From positions 992,001-1,056,000 of the forward strand of contig NZ_CP108100.1 of NCBI RefSeq assembly GCF_036195045.1: a stretch of 64,000 nt of DNA. The letters are read 5' to 3'. Origin of the DNA: Streptomyces sp. NBC_00236. Its GTDB lineage: Bacteria; Actinomycetota; Actinomycetes; Streptomycetales; Streptomycetaceae. The position numbers and the translations under genes are program-made. Shown in pieces: positions 46,785-55,808 of the stretch (its first letter is position 1; every line of letters begins with the position of its first letter). The notes beneath the pieces were generated by a model, which worked only from the letters and a program-made list of their open reading frames with translations, was not told where the DNA came from and searched no databases.

Positions 46785-48335
46785 TCAGCCCCGCAGGCAC
46801 CACGCGACGAACTCGGTGACGCTGGCGTCCACACCGGCCTCCTCCTTGGTCACGGCGGCCGTGTGGAAGAAGCGCACCTCCCCGAAGTGGAGATCCATCG
46901 CCCGTACGAGGCTGTGCAGGCCGAGTACGTCGCGGAGCCAGGTCCGGGTGGCGGCGCTGTCCTCGAGGCGGGCCGGCAGCAGGCCGTGTTCGGTGAGCAG
47001 GTCCATCTTGCTGACGGCGACCGCCAGGCGGGAACGTCCCAGCGGGGCGCCCATCGCGGCCACCGCCTGAACCGAGCGGGCGAAGACCTCCTCGGGGTCG
47101 ACCGTGGAGCCGAGGGTACGGTCCATCAGGGGGCCGGGAGCGGGTTCCACACGGGTCCAGAACGCCTTCACCGCCATCGGGTCCAGGACGAAGACGAAGG
47201 TGCGCGCCGCCCGCGCGTACCGCAGCGCGTCCGTGTCGTCGCGGTCGACGAACCGCTCACCCGCCGTGTCGAAGAGATGGACCAGACGCTGGGAAAGACC
47301 CCTGCCGAGGACGAAGGAGTGGGCTCGGGGCAGGGTCCTCTGCGTGGCACGGGTGTGCCCCCGCATCTGCAGAACCTCGCGGAGCACCTGGTAGTTGGCG
47401 TCCGACTCCTCGTCGGCGAGGGTGATCGCCGGACCGCCGTTCGCCGCCGCGTGTTCCAGGGACAGGAGCATCGCTGCCATCAGCTGGGTCTTGCCCGCCG
47501 CCTGCCCGCCTATCAGCGGGATCACCACCTCGGGCATATGGCCCGCGTCGGTGTTCATCGGCTTCCCGCAACGCGGGTAGACACAGTGTGCCTGGAGCCG
47601 CCCGTTCCGGCCCATCAGCATCAGCAGCGTCGGCATGTGCCCGCCGCACTCGCAGCGGCGCCGGAAGACGCCGTACGTCCCCGGGCGGATGTCCGTGTGC
47701 CGGCGACGGCACGTGGCGCTGGGACAGTCGTACGCCGGGTAGGGCACGCGCTCGAAGCAGTGGGGGCAGAGCATTCCGGTGCGCAGTCGCTTCATCCACA
47801 GCACCGCCCGGTCGACGGTCCGCAGGGCTCCCGCGACGAACCGGGCGCCGGCCGTCAACAGGGCCAGGACCAGTGCGTGCAGGCCCAGCAGCAGGCAGAT
47901 CAGTGCCAGGGCCGGCACCGTGCCCACGCACAGCCCCAGGTACAGCGCCACACCGTACGGCATGGTCAGGGCGCGGTGACGCGTCGGAGCGACGAACTGC
48001 CGTGAGGTCACGGCACGGAAGGAATCGCCGACCGTGGTGGCGTACGAGCGCCGCGCCAGCGTGAGGAGCTGGCGCAGGTCACGGAAGGCAGGTCCGAAGA
48101 AGTAGTTGCGGTACGCCTTCACCTGCTCGTCCTGCGGCCGGTAGGGCGGCAGTGTCTGGAACTCGGGGGTGCGTCGGTACACCACGCCGAACAGCGTGCG
48201 TCCGTAGCCGGCGAGTACCTGCATCACGAGGGCGAGACCCCGCAGGGCGGCGATGACCGGTACGAAGGGCAGGAACGCGCCGAGTGCGACGAGGTAGAGG
48301 GCGGGGACGAGAACGAACGCGACGATCTCAGCCAT
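46785..48335 (-). CDS. Membrane-anchored zinc-ribbon GTPase of a double-GTPase conflict system
   Basis: 516 residues. Hydrophobic N-terminal helices (5-40) and a second pair (about 127-165) precede a double zinc ribbon (CPHC, CPSATC, then CECGGHMP and CVYPRC). A TRAFAC-class P-loop domain follows: GGQAAGKT (276-283), the DxxG motif FDTAGERF, and the base-recognition-like SKMDLL. It is the last gene of the large minus-strand operon and begins 6 bp after the natural end of the GAP1-like gene. Comparative work describes such paired GTPases as the core of predicted NTP-dependent conflict systems. The transposon upstream is likely polar on it. Confidence 0.68.
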   Translation of the reverse strand: MAEIVAFVLVPALYLVALGAFLPFVPVIAALRGLALVMQVLAGYGRTLFGVVYRRTPEFQTLPPYRPQDEQVKAYRNYFFGPAFRDLRQLLTLARRSYATTVGDSFRAVTSRQFVAPTRHRALTMPYGVALYLGLCVGTVPALALICLLLGLHALVLALLTAGARFVAGALRTVDRAVLWMKRLRTGMLCPHCFERVPYPAYDCPSATCRRRHTDIRPGTYGVFRRRCECGGHMPTLLMLMGRNGRLQAHCVYPRCGKPMNTDAGHMPEVVIPLIGGQAAGKTQLMAAMLLSLEHAAANGGPAITLADEESDANYQVLREVLQMRGHTRATQRTLPRAHSFVLGRGLSQRLVHLFDTAGERFVDRDDTDALRYARAARTFVFVLDPMAVKAFWTRVEPAPGPLMDRTLGSTVDPEEVFARSVQAVAAMGAPLGRSRLAVAVSKMDLLTEHGLLPARLEDSAATRTWLRDVLGLHSLVRAMDLHFGEVRFFHTAAVTKEEAGVDASVTEFVAWCLRG

Positions 48336-48341
48336 GGCGGG

Positions 48342-48521
48342 TCACCACCCCTTCCCTTCCCGGGGGTCGCCGGGTTCCCGCGGGGCGGGCGGGTCGGAGG
48401 CGTCCTGAGATGTTCGCGTCGCGCGGCGGTCCAGGAACGGTAGCCAGGTCGGCCGGCTTCGCGGTGCGGGCCGACGTGCCTCGGCCCCCTCGGCGTAGCG
48501 GTTGGCGAGTTCGGCCCCGTA
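48342..48521 (-). pseudogene. 3' remnant of the GAP1-like gene, severed by the transposon
   Basis: 59 codons and a TGA in the frame of the GAP1-like gene, starting YGAELANRYAEG and ending PREGKGW. They lie on the far side of the insertion from the gene body. If the element and one TA are removed, codon CCC of the body is followed by TAC GGG here, restoring 831 residues with no frameshift. The fragment alone has no start codon. Its end is 6 bp before the GTPase ATG, as expected of a coupled operon. Confidence 0.8.
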
Positions 48522-48545
48522 GGGCGCGTATCGAGTCGCGATCAA
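48522..48545 (+). repeat. Outer left terminal inverted repeat
   Basis: GGGCGCGTATCGAGTCG followed by CGATCAA. It is the inverse of 50313-50336 with one mismatch (C for T), and TA precedes it. Confidence 0.85.
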
Positions 48546-48700
48546 TCTGCGGATTCGCCCTGTTGGCGGAGAGAGTGCCTGAGCGGCCCCAACACCATCG
48601 GGCCACACCAAAGCCACCGAATCGTGCGGGTCCGGCGAGCTCGCTGGAGAGGAGCGCCACCCCTGTCTCTACCGCTGAATGGCACGTAGCGTGTTGCGGC

Positions 48701-49240
48701 ATGACGCTGCCGGAGCTGCCTCAAAACAGGGCCCTGCTTGACCTGCTGCGGCAGCAGGGGGTTCCGCAAGAGCGTGGTGCCGACGCCTACGAGGGGTGGG
48801 AGCTGCATACTCACCCCGATCTGGTCGAGAGACTTGAGGACCTTGCTCCCCAGTGGCCTGTCCTGGCGACGTTCGGGGTGCCGGTGCTCGCAGGCAAGGG
48901 CATCGCCGCAGTCGTTGCGTGGGGCATGCGCATGTTGCTGGTGCGCCTTCCCGAAGCACCGCCCGAGCCCCTGGAACTCGCGGAACCATGCCCGCTTCTG
49001 ACGGACCCGGGTCAGGGTTGGTACTCGGTCTGCCCCTGGCAGAGGGAGCTGCACTCGGCGGAGTCCAAGGCCCGGCTGTCGCTGTTGATCCGGCATGCGC
49101 TCTCGTATGCGGCGACCCTGTCGGAGGATGACAGCATCGACTGGCAGGGGCGCCCGGTGCAGGCTCCCGGCACGCGCAAGGGTAAGGCCACGGGCAGACG
49201 ACCCAGCAGGGACCAGGGCAGACGCGGGCGACGGCGCTAG
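48701..49240 (+). CDS. Passenger protein of the transposon, unknown function
   Basis: 179 residues starting MTLPELPQNRALLDLLRQQG. The ordered core (residues about 10-145: GWELHTHPDLVERLEDLAPQWPVLATFGVPVLAGKGIAAVVAWG) ends in a basic Arg-rich tail. No family is recognised. TAGCGT lies eight bases before the ATG, suggesting a leaderless transcript. The TAG stop uses the TA preceding the internal IS end plus its first G, so its own C-terminus may have been cut by that IS. It runs opposite to the transposase and to the host operon, which marks it as cargo or a captured gene. Confidence 0.55.
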   Translation: MTLPELPQNRALLDLLRQQGVPQERGADAYEGWELHTHPDLVERLEDLAPQWPVLATFGVPVLAGKGIAAVVAWGMRMLLVRLPEAPPEPLELAEPCPLLTDPGQGWYSVCPWQRELHSAESKARLSLLIRHALSYAATLSEDDSIDWQGRPVQAPGTRKGKATGRRPSRDQGRRGRRR

Positions 49241-49263
49241 GGTGCCGAACGAGTCGTGATCAA
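49240..49263 (+). repeat. Internal left end of the basic IS
   Basis: GGGTGCCGAACGAGTCG followed by TGATCAA matches the inverse of the right end at 20 of 24 positions and is preceded by TA. With the right end it delimits a 1,097-bp IS. Confidence 0.75.
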
Positions 49264-50263
49264 AGGGCGGCGCTGGTGAGGTCTTTGATCCAGATCACCG
49301 AGGCACGGAGGTGGAGTCCGGCGAGGTAGCTCTCGGGCGTCTTGTCGTAGCGGGTGGCGATGCCGCGCCAGGCTTTCAGCTTGTTGATCAGCCGCTCGAC
49401 GGTGTTCCGTTCCTTGTACAGGTCGCCGTCGTGGCTGATGGGCCGGCCACCGCCGGACCCCTTCCTCTTGCGGTTGGCGGCCTGGTCGACCTTCTCCGGG
49501 ATGACGGCCTTGATGCCGCGTCTGCGCAGGTGGGCTCGGTTGCCGCGGGACGAATACGCCTTGTCGCCCGCGACAGCGTCGGGCCGAGTGCGGGGGCGGC
49601 CAACGGGCCCGCAGATCCGGACCTTCCTCAGGACAGGGATGAACTGCGGGCTGTCGGCTGCCTGTCCGGCAGTCAGGACGAACGCCAGCGGGCGGCACTT
49701 GCGGTCGGCGGCGAGGTGGATCTTGCTGGTCTGCCCGCCCCGTGAGCGCCCGAGGTGGGCGACTTTCAGCCGGAGCTTTCGGCGCCGCCGGACGCGTCGT
49801 CGCTCCTCCCGTTCAGGATCGGCTTCAACGTCGTGTCCGCTTTGTTCTTCGAGGCCGCCCCTTTTGAGCTGGCCTTCTCCTCCTCGGCAGCTGCCTTCTC
49901 CAGGGAGGTGAGCACGTCCTCGCCAAGGTGCATCCCGGCGGCATCATGGTGGGCACGCGCGGTGGTGGAGTCGATGCTGACCAGCGACAGGTCCACTTCG
50001 CCCCGCTTCGCAGCCTCCACGATCAGGCCCTCCAGCAGGGACTCGAACACACCGGCGTCACGCCACTGCCGGAAGCGGTTGGAGACGGTCGACCAGGCGC
50101 CGAACTCCTGTGGCATCTCCCGCCACTGCCCGCCGGTCTTGAACCGCCAGATCACACCCTCGAATTGCTGCCGCAGCCGCTCCGGATACGGGCCGTACTC
50201 GCCGATCGGCAGGTGGGGCCCGATGACTTCCCACTCTTCGTCGGTCAGTTGCACTCGCGTCAC
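49260..50263 (-). CDS. IS5-family transposase, two frames joined by -1 shift
   Basis: The first frame (50263 to 49766, 165 residues) has the N-terminal DUF4096-type domain (VQLTDEEWEVIGPHLP) and the first DDE Asp in SLVSIDSTTARAHHDAAG. The second (about 49789 to 49260) carries VAHLGRSRGGQTSKIHLAADRK, the second Asp in AVAGDKAYSSR, and the Glu in YKERNTVERLINKLKAW. The second frame is -1 relative to the first and overlaps it by about 20 bases. A purine-rich GGGAGGAG just upstream could stimulate programmed slippage, as in other IS5 elements. Both frames look intact, so the enzyme may be active. Confidence 0.8.
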
Positions 50264-50312
50264 GCGGATGATCTACCGGTTCAGAACCTCTAAGCGGGGT
50301 CGAACCCAAGAA

Positions 50313-50336
50313 TTGATCACGACTCGATACGCGCCC
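50313..50336 (-). repeat. Right terminal inverted repeat
   Basis: On the minus strand it reads GGGCGCGTATCGAGTCG followed by TGATCAA. Its first G completes the TAG that stops the truncated GAP1-like gene at 50336-50338. Confidence 0.88.
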
Positions 50337-52654
50337 TAGGGCCTGACCGCCCGCTGCAGGCGTTCCAGGTCCGCGACGGGCCAGTGCCCCACGGGACGGG
50401 CGCGGATCGCGGCGACGCTCTCCTCCTGGGACTGGGAGAGCCCTGATCCCCTGCGCAGGGTGACGACGGCGGCGACATGGCTGAGCGTGACCTCGTCAAT
50501 CCGCTCGGCACGCGTCACCCTCCGGTGCAGGATCGACAGATATCGCTCCCGTTCGCGGTCGTTCAACTCCGGCAGTCTGTCGCGGAGTCGGCCGATGTCG
50601 GCGGGCAGGCGCAGCATGGCGGGGACCAGACGGAAGCGCTTGAGTGCCCGCGGGGCCGCCCACGGACCGGTCTCATGGATCGCGAAGGCGCCGGCGAGTT
50701 CCGCCGCCTCGCGGGCGTCCTGGAGTACGTCGTCCAGCTCCAGCGTGGTCCGTACGTACTCCCCGGCGCCCTGCGGCAGCCAGGCGAAGCGGCCCGGGTG
50801 GATGAACCGCCGGCAGAGGTGGAGACAGGACTCGAGCGCGTCCTCGTCCTCCACGGGTTGCCGCAGGGCGCGGTCGAACCACTCACCGACGACTTCGCCC
50901 ATCGGACCCGAGGGGGGCAGTTCCTCGGCGATACGGATCGCTTCGGTGTGGGTCCAGCGGCGTGAGGGCTGCCGCCACAGGCCGCGCAGCAGTTCCTCGT
51001 CGGGGGACGCGCAACCGCGGATCCGCAGGATCCTGAACATGATCGGGACCGTTTCCGAAGGCGTACGCTCGGCCCGCGCCCGCAGGCGGTACTCCTGGAG
51101 CAGCGGGCGGCCTTCCAGGTCGTCCTCCATGAGCAGGTCGGCGGGGAACTGCGAGAACAGCTGCTCCTGGCCCGCGCGCCGCTCCAGCACCTCCTCCACC
51201 GCCGTGGCCAGAGATGCCCTCATCACCGGGAGGGAACGGAGGAGTTCGGCCACCTCCGAGCGAAGCCGCGGGGCGTCGGCGGGGGAGCCGAGCAGCGCTC
51301 GGGCCAGGGTGAGCGTCTCGCCCGCCATGACCTCCGGCGACACCGGGAGGCCTGCGCCGAAGGCCCAGAGCAGCAGCCGCGTCCGTTCGCGCGGGGTTCG
51401 CGCCTCGGCCCCCAGCATCCGCTCCCAGAGGACGGTGGCCCGCTCGCGTGACACCGGGTCCACGATCGGCACAGGCGCGACGGCACCCTTGGCTCCGGTC
51501 GCATACGCCCGCATGCGCGACGCGTGGAGCTTCCCTTCGATCTCCTGGTGCACCGCGATGTCGCCACCGGCCTGCGCGGCGGCGCTCAGCGCGGCCAGTC
51601 GGCCGTCGTCCAGGTCCCGGTGCTCGCGATGAATGTCCGCGGCGACGGCCGCCCTCCGTGGCCCCAGATGCTCGGCCCCGGCCAGCCAGTCGATCACCGC
51701 GTGGGCGTCGGCCGGGGCGAGCGTGATGCTTCCCGAGGCCGCCGCCGCGGCAACCGGGGCGTGCCAGTCGTCCGCCGACTCCTCCCCGCCCCGGGCGTAG
51801 TCCGCCGTCCAGGACCAGACGGGCCGTACGGAGCCGACACCGATCCTGGTGAGAAGACGGACCAGGGCGCCGATCGGGACCTCGGGGAAGACGCCCCGCG
51901 CGAAGTCGAACACGGTGTACGCCGCTTCGTCGTCCGGTCCGAAGGCGAGCTGCGCCTCGGGCACCGTCCCGATCAGGTGCAGGCGGCTGCGGGCCGGACG
52001 GAAGACGTAGGTGGCGAAGGAGAGGCCTCGGGCGAGCGGAGGCGGCAGCAGATAGGAGACCGCGGCGAACCAGTGCGCGATCTGGTCGGTCGACCGGTCG
52101 ACCACCACCACCGAACCGTGCTCGGTGAGCGCACCGAACACGGCGGCCAGCAGCCCCGGCAGCCGGTCCGCGTGGGGATGTGCGCGCAGGAACGCGCTCA
52201 CGGCCCGGGCGTCGATCGGCCCCGGCGGAGGCGTCCCGAGCATCGGGATCTCGGTGCTGGGCGATACCTCGCCGGCCCACGCGGACGAGTTCCACAATTC
52301 GATCGGGAGCACCCCGTCCCCTGCGACCGTGAAGTCCTCACTGTGCAGAGCGTGGGCGAAGTAGTTGCCGAAGCGACGGGCGGAGTCACGGCCCACGTAC
52401 CGCACGCACACGGCCGTGGCGCGGCGCCCCGCCCGGTCGTAGGGCTTGTAGCAGAGGTTGACCGGGCAGCGCTCCAGTGACTCCGGCGTGTCCGACTCCA
52501 CCAGGGAGCGGGGCGGCTCGTACCCGGCCAGCGCCTCCACGGCCTGGCGGGTCTCCTTGGTGACGCCCGCGCTGACGGCGTTGAACTGGAATCCGGAGTA
52601 CCCGGTGAGCCCGTGCTCGCAGGACGTGTAGTAGAGCTGCTCGAATCGCGTCAT
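50336..52654 (-). CDS. GAP1-like protein (GTPase-associated protein 1), truncated by transposon
   Basis: 772 residues beginning MTRFEQLYYTSCEHGLTGYSGFQ, the start pattern of the GAP1-N2 domain. A central helical region and a C-terminal repeat-like region (about 430-770) follow, without catalytic motifs. GAP1 proteins accompany paired GTPases in predicted conflict systems and are taken to be their effector or adaptor. The ATG overlaps the stop of the zinc-ribbon GTPase gene (ATGA). The TAG stop is made by the TA target copy plus the first base of the transposon, cutting off 59 residues found at 48342-48521. Confidence 0.65.
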   Translation of the reverse strand: MTRFEQLYYTSCEHGLTGYSGFQFNAVSAGVTKETRQAVEALAGYEPPRSLVESDTPESLERCPVNLCYKPYDRAGRRATAVCVRYVGRDSARRFGNYFAHALHSEDFTVAGDGVLPIELWNSSAWAGEVSPSTEIPMLGTPPPGPIDARAVSAFLRAHPHADRLPGLLAAVFGALTEHGSVVVVDRSTDQIAHWFAAVSYLLPPPLARGLSFATYVFRPARSRLHLIGTVPEAQLAFGPDDEAAYTVFDFARGVFPEVPIGALVRLLTRIGVGSVRPVWSWTADYARGGEESADDWHAPVAAAAASGSITLAPADAHAVIDWLAGAEHLGPRRAAVAADIHREHRDLDDGRLAALSAAAQAGGDIAVHQEIEGKLHASRMRAYATGAKGAVAPVPIVDPVSRERATVLWERMLGAEARTPRERTRLLLWAFGAGLPVSPEVMAGETLTLARALLGSPADAPRLRSEVAELLRSLPVMRASLATAVEEVLERRAGQEQLFSQFPADLLMEDDLEGRPLLQEYRLRARAERTPSETVPIMFRILRIRGCASPDEELLRGLWRQPSRRWTHTEAIRIAEELPPSGPMGEVVGEWFDRALRQPVEDEDALESCLHLCRRFIHPGRFAWLPQGAGEYVRTTLELDDVLQDAREAAELAGAFAIHETGPWAAPRALKRFRLVPAMLRLPADIGRLRDRLPELNDRERERYLSILHRRVTRAERIDEVTLSHVAAVVTLRRGSGLSQSQEESVAAIRARPVGHWPVADLERLQRAVRP

Positions 52655-53841
52655 CCCCGGCCCGCCTTCGGCACCGAACCGAACTCGCTCAGCAGCCACA
52701 GCAGCGGGTCGGCCACCCGGTACGGCTGGATGCCGGTGGGGGCGACGCGGGCGTCGGGGGTGGGGTTGCGGCCGAGAGCGGAGACACCGAAGTACCGGTA
52801 GCGGCTGAAGTGGTTGTCGAGGAGGTGGTCGATGGCCACGCCGTCCCAGTCCTTCAGGAGCCGGCGCACCTCCTCGTGGACGCTGAGGCTGTCGCTCACG
52901 TCGAAGTGGCCGCGTGGCGGCGCGTAGTCGCGCAGCGGACTGCCGGGGTCGAGCAGGTGCCAGAAGGCGTCCATCTTGGAGAAGACGACGGAGACCGGGG
53001 TGTCGATCTTCTGTGCCGACCGTCCGGAGCGGGGGGCCAGCAGAAGGTTGGTGACCCGGGAGAGCACGTTGATCGGGGCGTCGAGGCCCTCGGTACCCGG
53101 CAGCGGGGTACCGGGCAACGCGTTGTCGCGGGCGCCCGGCATCTGGAGCGGGTCGAGCAGCAGCACGATGCCGTCGGCGCCGGCCAGGTAGCGCGTGTTC
53201 AGCTCTACGTTCTCCCGGGAGCTGAAGTCCTCACCGGCCGTGTCGAAGAACGAGAGGACGGTGTGCTGCGGGCGCTCGCCGAGCAGGGTGCGCCGGCGCA
53301 GGCCGAAGCGGAAGACGAGTGGATCCACCCGGTTGAGCGTGGTGGAGGCGGTCTGGGTGCCGGGGAACATCTGGTTGTCGCCGTAGAGACGGTCTTCGTA
53401 GTCACTGCCGAAGCGCCGCATCGTCTCGTCGTCCGAGCCCATGAGAGCGGCTCCGAACGCCTCGCCAACCCGATTGCGCATCTCATGGAGCAGCACCGTC
53501 ATGTAGACGGTCTTGCCGGACGCCTTGGGGCCGACCAAGGCGATCAGCCGGTTGTCCACCATGCCGAACTGGACGGGCAGATCGGAGTGGCACACCGGGC
53601 AGATCCGGTAGGTGGTCTCGCCGTCGCAGTCCGGGCAGACCGACGTGGGCCTGCGCCCGTCGGCGGCGAAGTCCGGGCCGAGGTCGTGGCTGCGGCGCGG
53701 GCCCTTGCGCTGGTCGAGGGCCTGGTCGCGGCGGCGTTCGCACTGTTTGCCCGTCCGGCTCAGACGGCAGTTGCAACGGAAGCGAATCTCTCGCGGGGCG
53801 AAATGCTCGTAGCAGTAGGGGCAGGTGAGGCGTTTGGCCAT
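52651..53841 (-). CDS. Zinc-ribbon TRAFAC GTPase (DO-GTPase2-like)
   Basis: 396 residues. Two zinc ribbons lie at the N-terminus (CPYC ... CNC, and CPDC ... CPVC near residue 81). They are followed by the P-loop GPKASGKT (104-111), the DxxG motif FFDTAGED, and SKMDAF as the base-recognition-like motif. It lacks membrane helices, unlike the second GTPase of the operon, so one member may be soluble and the other membrane-held. The stop and start overlap with GAP1 (ATGA) and the Hsp70-like gene (TGATG) makes it part of the coupled series. Frames extending it upstream are shadows. Confidence 0.7.
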   Translation of the reverse strand: MAKRLTCPYCYEHFAPREIRFRCNCRLSRTGKQCERRRDQALDQRKGPRRSHDLGPDFAADGRRPTSVCPDCDGETTYRICPVCHSDLPVQFGMVDNRLIALVGPKASGKTVYMTVLLHEMRNRVGEAFGAALMGSDDETMRRFGSDYEDRLYGDNQMFPGTQTASTTLNRVDPLVFRFGLRRRTLLGERPQHTVLSFFDTAGEDFSSRENVELNTRYLAGADGIVLLLDPLQMPGARDNALPGTPLPGTEGLDAPINVLSRVTNLLLAPRSGRSAQKIDTPVSVVFSKMDAFWHLLDPGSPLRDYAPPRGHFDVSDSLSVHEEVRRLLKDWDGVAIDHLLDNHFSRYRYFGVSALGRNPTPDARVAPTGIQPYRVADPLLWLLSEFGSVPKAGRG

Positions 53842-55808
53842 CAGGTGACTCGCAGTCTGTGCAGTGCCGTCGGGCGGAGGTCGATGCCGGAGTCGGTGCC
53901 CGCGTCCGCGTCCGCCGGGAAGCAGGCCAGCCAGGACGGGCCGCGGGTGGCGGGCAGCGGGAACTCCACGGTCAGCGGGGTGCCGGCAGCCAGGCGCTGC
54001 GCGGGCACCTCGTGGAGGACGGTGCCCTCGGCGATGCTGGTGGGACGGAACCGGCCGAGGCTGTGGACGATACGGACGTCGGGCAGGTCGCAGCCGGTCT
54101 CCGAGGTGAAGGTGACCGACGCAGCCCGACCCGTGAACCGGCGGCGCACACTGGGCTCGTACGCGACGACCGTCGGTGCGGCCGGGACGAGCAGCGACGA
54201 GGCTCCCTCGCAGCCGTCGCCGAGGTCCGCGACCAGGGCCTCCACCGTGACGGTGACGGCGCCCCGGCCGACCGCCAGGTCGAAGCCGCCGTCGTGCTCG
54301 TACACCCGGCGCCGGCACACGTCGTCGCCGCGTTCGGGACCTGTCCCGGCCGCGTTCCCCTCCCGGCGCCAGCGGACCCGCGCGCTCAGGGCGCCGGCGG
54401 GCCACGCCCACAGGACGAGCAGATGGTCGCCGCGCCGGAGAGCCTGAAGCTGGTCGACGGGGACGGCGAAGGCGGCCTGCGGGTCGAGGGGGGAGCCGGT
54501 GGGAGGTGTTGCGGAGAACTCCGGAGGCGGGGTGGAGGGGGCGTCGGTGTACGAGGGCGGCGTGCGGGGAGGCTCGGCGGACAAGGGGGCGGAGTACGTG
54601 GCCTCGGGGTGCGGCGGTTCGGCGGGAGCCGCGGTCGGCGGGTCGGCGGACGGTTTCGCGTCCGCCTCGCTCTCCGGGTCCTCGAACGCATCGCCCTGGC
54701 TCCCCGCCGCCGTGGTCTGCCGGGCCCGTCCGGCGTACGTACCGGTCGACGAGGTGTCCTGCCGTGCGGCGGGCTCGGGGTCGTCCGCCCGGGGGCTCCC
54801 GGCGCGGGGCTCCGGGTCGGCCGCCGCAGCGCCGGCGGGTTCGGGGTCCAGCAGGGTGTCCACGGCAACGCGGGGGTAGCCGGTGCCCAAGCCCGCGAAT
54901 CCGGGTTCCGCCCGCCCCGGCCGCGCGGCCGACCCCGCGACGACACGCAGGGCGCCGAAGTCCAGAAGCGTGAACAGGCCGAGGACGACGGCCAGTTCAG
55001 GCTGGAAGCAGCGGACCGTCAGCCCCTGCGCGGCGGGCAGTGCCTCGATCTCGGCCCGCCGGTCCGGGGCGACGCACATGCCTCCCGCCAGCAGCACCGT
55101 GTCCACGGCAGGTTCTGCGGTGGTGAGCTGCTCGGCCACTGCGGCGAGCAGCTGCTCTCGGAGGGGAGCCACTGCCCGCTCGAAGTCGCCCCTTTCCAGG
55201 GCCACTTCGTGACGGACGCCGGTGGCGTCCTCGAAGAACTCGGTGACCCGGTCCGAGCCGCCCAGCGCCCTGCGGAGGGTCTCCGCCGCACTCATCGGAT
55301 CGACCCCGTCGGGGAGGCGTCCGGCGAGTTCGGTAGCGAGCGCCGCGTCCCAGTCGTCCCCGCCGAGCCGGAGACTGAGGGTGCGGACCAGGTGCACGGT
55401 GAGGTCGGGGGCGATCGCCAGAACGCTCAGGCCCAACGTCGTCGCCCCCTGGTCGCAGACCAGGACCGTGTGGTCCACGCCCTCCGCGATCGCCCGGTAG
55501 TGCAGGGCCACGGCCACCGGCTCCGGTACGACGCGGGCGACGTCGAGCCCCGCGCGCTCCACCACATATCGCAGCTCGTCCTCCCGGCCGTCCGGCACGG
55601 TCAGCCCGAGCACGGCCCTCCGGTCCGGCTCCGCCGCCGGGACGCCCTCCGCAGCCGGGTCGGGCCCGATCAGCCGGGGCAGCGCCGTGACCGGGTCGAG
55701 GACGCCGTCCACGGCGAGTTCGGTCGTGGTCACGGCCGGCCCGCCGTCGGGGCCGACCCGAGCGACGCGCCCGAAACGGTGCCCCAGATCGATGGCGATC
55801 ACGCTCAT
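53841..55808 (-). CDS. Hsp70-like protein with C-terminal beta-sandwich
   Basis: 655 residues. The actin-like ATPase fold shows phosphate-1 AIDLGHRFGRVARV, phosphate-2 VCDQGATTLGLSVLAI and an adenosine motif VLLAGGMCVAPDR. The ATPase half (about 1-300) is followed by a Pro/Ala/Glu-rich, disordered linker (about 310-440) and a beta-rich domain in place of the usual Hsp70 substrate domain. This resembles the divergent Hsp70s seen in regulatory operons rather than housekeeping DnaK. It probably senses or remodels a partner in the GTPase system. Overlaps both neighbours (ATGA to the AAA+ gene). Confidence 0.72.
   Translation of the reverse strand: MSVIAIDLGHRFGRVARVGPDGGPAVTTTELAVDGVLDPVTALPRLIGPDPAAEGVPAAEPDRRAVLGLTVPDGREDELRYVVERAGLDVARVVPEPVAVALHYRAIAEGVDHTVLVCDQGATTLGLSVLAIAPDLTVHLVRTLSLRLGGDDWDAALATELAGRLPDGVDPMSAAETLRRALGGSDRVTEFFEDATGVRHEVALERGDFERAVAPLREQLLAAVAEQLTTAEPAVDTVLLAGGMCVAPDRRAEIEALPAAQGLTVRCFQPELAVVLGLFTLLDFGALRVVAGSAARPGRAEPGFAGLGTGYPRVAVDTLLDPEPAGAAAADPEPRAGSPRADDPEPAARQDTSSTGTYAGRARQTTAAGSQGDAFEDPESEADAKPSADPPTAAPAEPPHPEATYSAPLSAEPPRTPPSYTDAPSTPPPEFSATPPTGSPLDPQAAFAVPVDQLQALRRGDHLLVLWAWPAGALSARVRWRREGNAAGTGPERGDDVCRRRVYEHDGGFDLAVGRGAVTVTVEALVADLGDGCEGASSLLVPAAPTVVAYEPSVRRRFTGRAASVTFTSETGCDLPDVRIVHSLGRFRPTSIAEGTVLHEVPAQRLAAGTPLTVEFPLPATRGPSWLACFPADADAGTDSGIDLRPTALHRLRVT

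Larger units (their letters stand above)
48522..50336. mobile_element. 1,815-bp IS5-type transposable unit with passenger gene
   Basis: The unit begins and ends with GGGCGCGTATCGAGTCG, inverted, and identical except one base over 24. It is bordered by TA on both sides (48520-48521, 50337-50338), the usual target duplication of IS427-like members of the IS5 family. Inside are a plus-strand passenger gene (48701-49240) and a minus-strand transposase in two frames. A third, internal copy of the end (49240-49263) shows that a 1,097-bp basic IS (49240-50336) is nested in it. The insertion splits the GAP1-like gene. Confidence 0.8.
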
